NCBI GenBank assembly: GCA_024742655.1
Contig: JANSYB010000106.1
Span: forward strand, 1-6,941
Length of the DNA stretch: 6,941 nucleotides
Direction of reading: 5' to 3'
Source of the DNA: Paracoccaceae bacterium
GTDB lineage: Bacteria; Pseudomonadota; Alphaproteobacteria; Rhodobacterales; Rhodobacteraceae
The position numbers and the translations under genes are program-made. A model generated the notes under the pieces. That model worked only from the letters and a program-made list of their open reading frames with translations. It made no database searches and was not told the origin of the DNA. How positions within the stretch are numbered: the first letter of the stretch is position 1; each line of letters starts with the position of its first letter. This document shows positions 5,772-6,941 of the stretch, piece by piece.

Positions 5772-6941
5772 TCAGCCCTCCTTTTCCGGTTGGGCGGCAT
5801 CCTGTTTCAGCCGGGCCAGAACCGTTTCGCTGGGCCCGTCCAGCAGTTTGCGGCCCCGGTCCATCACGATCATGCGCCCGGCCAGATTGGCCAGCGCGGG
5901 GCGGTGCGTGCACAGGATCAGCGTCACGCCCTCGTCGCGCAGGGTCTGCAGGCGCTCGGTGACCATCGCCTCCATCTCGCGGTCCATCGCATTGGTGGGT
6001 TCATCCAGAAACAGCAGCTTGGGTCGCCGCAGCAGCAGCCGCGCCAATGCCAGCCCCTGTCGCTGCCCGCCCGACAGGTGAAACCCACGCTCACCGGCGA
6101 ATTGTTCCAGCCCCTTGGGCAGGTTGGCCACGAACCCGTCCATCCCGGCCAGCCACAAAGCGCGGTCGATCTCTTCGGGCGTGGCCGCGCGGCGGCCGAT
6201 GATCAGGTTCTCGCGCAGCGTGCCGGTAAACAGATCCGCCTCCTGCGGCAGGTAGCCGATCCCGGCGCGCAGTTCGGCGGGATCATATTGCGACAGGCTG
6301 TAGCCATCCACGGTGATCGTGCCCGCGGACGGCTCCAGCAAACCGCAAAGCAACCGCCCCAGCGTGCTCTTGCCCGAGCCGACCCGCCCCAGAAGGGCGA
6401 TGCATTCCCCCGGCTCGATCCTGCCCGACAGATCCTGAACCGCCGCCTGGTCGGCCCCGGGATAACGGAAACTGACCGCGTCCAGCGTCACCGCCCCGCG
6501 CGTCACGCGCAGGGCGCTGCGGATGCGGTCCTCGCGCTCGGCGGGCATGTCCATGAAGGCCGACAGCGCCTGTTTGGCGCGCCAGGCGAACTGGGCGCGA
6601 AAGATGGTCTGCGCGATGGTGCCCAGGGGCGCCAGCGCCCGGCTGGCCAGGATGTTCGCGGCAATCAGGGCACCGATGCTGATCCGCCCGTCCGCGATCA
6701 GGAAAACGCCCCAGACGATAATCGTGACCGAGACGAATTGCTGTATCGCCTGAGTGCCGTTGGCGGTGAAATTCGACCAGAACCGCCCGCGCCCCGCGAT
6801 CCGGGCCGAGGCCGCGCTGGAGCGGTCCCATTCGCGCTGCATCACCGGTTCGGCATTCAGCGACTTGACCGTTTCCAATCCGCCAAGCGCCTCGGTCAGC
6901 ACCGATTGCCGCCGCGCCGAGACCGCCTGCGTGTCGCGCGC
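5772..6941 (-). CDS. Type I secretion ABC permease/ATPase, LapB/LssB-like, C-terminal part (5' end beyond right edge)
   Basis: The frame is open from the right edge to TGA at 5774-5772 (389 codons in the window). Leftmost in the protein is the end of the membrane domain: ARRQSVLTEALGGLETVKSLNAE, the coupling region typical of type I exporters, then two membrane segments (QFVSVTIIVWGVFLIA and GALIAANILASRALAPLGTI). A complete nucleotide-binding domain follows: aromatic A-loop in VSFRYPGA, Walker A GRVGSGKST (6389-6363), Q-loop YLPQEADLF, signature LSGGQRQ (from 6077), Walker B LLFLDEP with Asp/Glu at 6005-6000, D-loop NAMD, and H-loop His at 5906-5904. All catalytic residues are present, so the ATPase should be active. 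The G-R-V/I-GSGKST Walker A and the AMD D-loop resemble LapB/LssB-type exporters of large adhesins and RTX-like proteins. Any N-terminal C39-like domain would be outside the window. The GTG at 6902 is internal, not the start. Confidence 0.95.
   Translation of the reverse strand, partial: ARDTQAVSARRQSVLTEALGGLETVKSLNAEPVMQREWDRSSAASARIAGRGRFWSNFTANGTQAIQQFVSVTIIVWGVFLIADGRISIGALIAANILASRALAPLGTIAQTIFRAQFAWRAKQALSAFMDMPAEREDRIRSALRVTRGAVTLDAVSFRYPGADQAAVQDLSGRIEPGECIALLGRVGSGKSTLGRLLCGLLEPSAGTITVDGYSLSQYDPAELRAGIGYLPQEADLFTGTLRENLIIGRRAATPEEIDRALWLAGMDGFVANLPKGLEQFAGERGFHLSGGQRQGLALARLLLRRPKLLFLDEPTNAMDREMEAMVTERLQTLRDEGVTLILCTHRPALANLAGRMIVMDRGRKLLDGPSETVLARLKQDAAQPEKEG
5776..5782 (-). promoter_or_regulatory. 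Ribosome binding site of the HlyD-family gene inside the ABC transporter gene
   Basis: AGGAGGG on the minus strand overlaps the last coding codons of the ABC transporter (ending EKEG) and lies 7 bases before the ATG at 5768-5766. It supports that start and tight coupling of the two secretion genes. Confidence 0.75.

Noticed and set aside
6900..6902. GTG at 6902 as the start of the ABC transporter
   Set aside because: The frame is open to the right edge, and the upstream codons (ARDTQAVSARRQS) continue the type I exporter coupling region, so this Val is internal and the gene is truncated by the window.
1..6941. A novel defence, mobile or RNA-based system
   Set aside because: Every stretch longer than 113 bases is accounted for by recognisable transport, secretion, stress or photolyase-family genes. 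I saw no repeat array, reverse transcriptase, toxin-antitoxin pair, nuclease, integrase or structured noncoding RNA.

Overview
The window is high-GC DNA, and every gene I can support lies on the minus strand, so the genes read from the right edge to the left. Gene content, codon use and gene order suggest an alphaproteobacterium, probably of the Rhodobacteraceae/Roseobacter group. This is inferred from protein flavour (TAXI-type TRAP system, LapB/LssB-type type I secretion, Usp ending in GPNAARIVRHA); no rRNA or other phylogenetic marker is present.

Layout in transcription order. (1) 6941-5772: the C-terminal half of a type I secretion ABC transporter (end of the membrane domain plus a complete ATPase domain), cut by the right edge. 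(2) 5768-4446: its HlyD-family membrane fusion partner, starting 3 bases after the transporter stop with its ribosome binding site inside the transporter gene. (3) 4445-4333: a 113-base gap with a good sigma-70-like promoter (TTGAAA, 17 bases, TCTATT) and a 10-base-periodic direct repeat just after the predicted transcription start. (4) 4332-3373: a TAXI-family TRAP solute-binding protein with a signal peptide. (5) 3372-3299: a 74-base gap with a strong GC hairpin whose arms are each a perfect palindrome. (6) 3298-674: a fused TRAP permease of 874 residues ending in a DUF3394-like extracytoplasmic domain. (7) 661-242: a UspF/UspG-like universal stress protein, translationally coupled to the permease. 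(8) 241-165: a short gap with a GC hairpin. (9) 164-1: the first 54 codons of a photolyase/cryptochrome-family protein, cut by the left edge.

Two functional units are clear. The first exports a protein across both membranes; its substrate and outer-membrane channel are not in the window. The second is a complete secondary uptake system: the periplasmic TAXI protein captures a small solute, probably an organic acid or amino acid, and the fused permease imports it using an ion gradient. The coupled Usp protein probably modulates it, as TeaD does for the TeaABC TRAP system of Halomonas. The hairpin between binding protein and permease would suit making more binding protein than permease.

I looked for an undescribed system and did not find one. 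The arrangement is an ordinary transport/secretion neighbourhood. The items most worth a second look are the intercistronic hairpin, the repeat at the TRAP promoter, the uncharacterised C-terminal domain of the permease, and the altered nucleotide-binding loop of the Usp protein. No tRNA, rRNA, CRISPR array, insertion sequence or attachment site was seen, and no gene-free stretch exceeds 113 bases.
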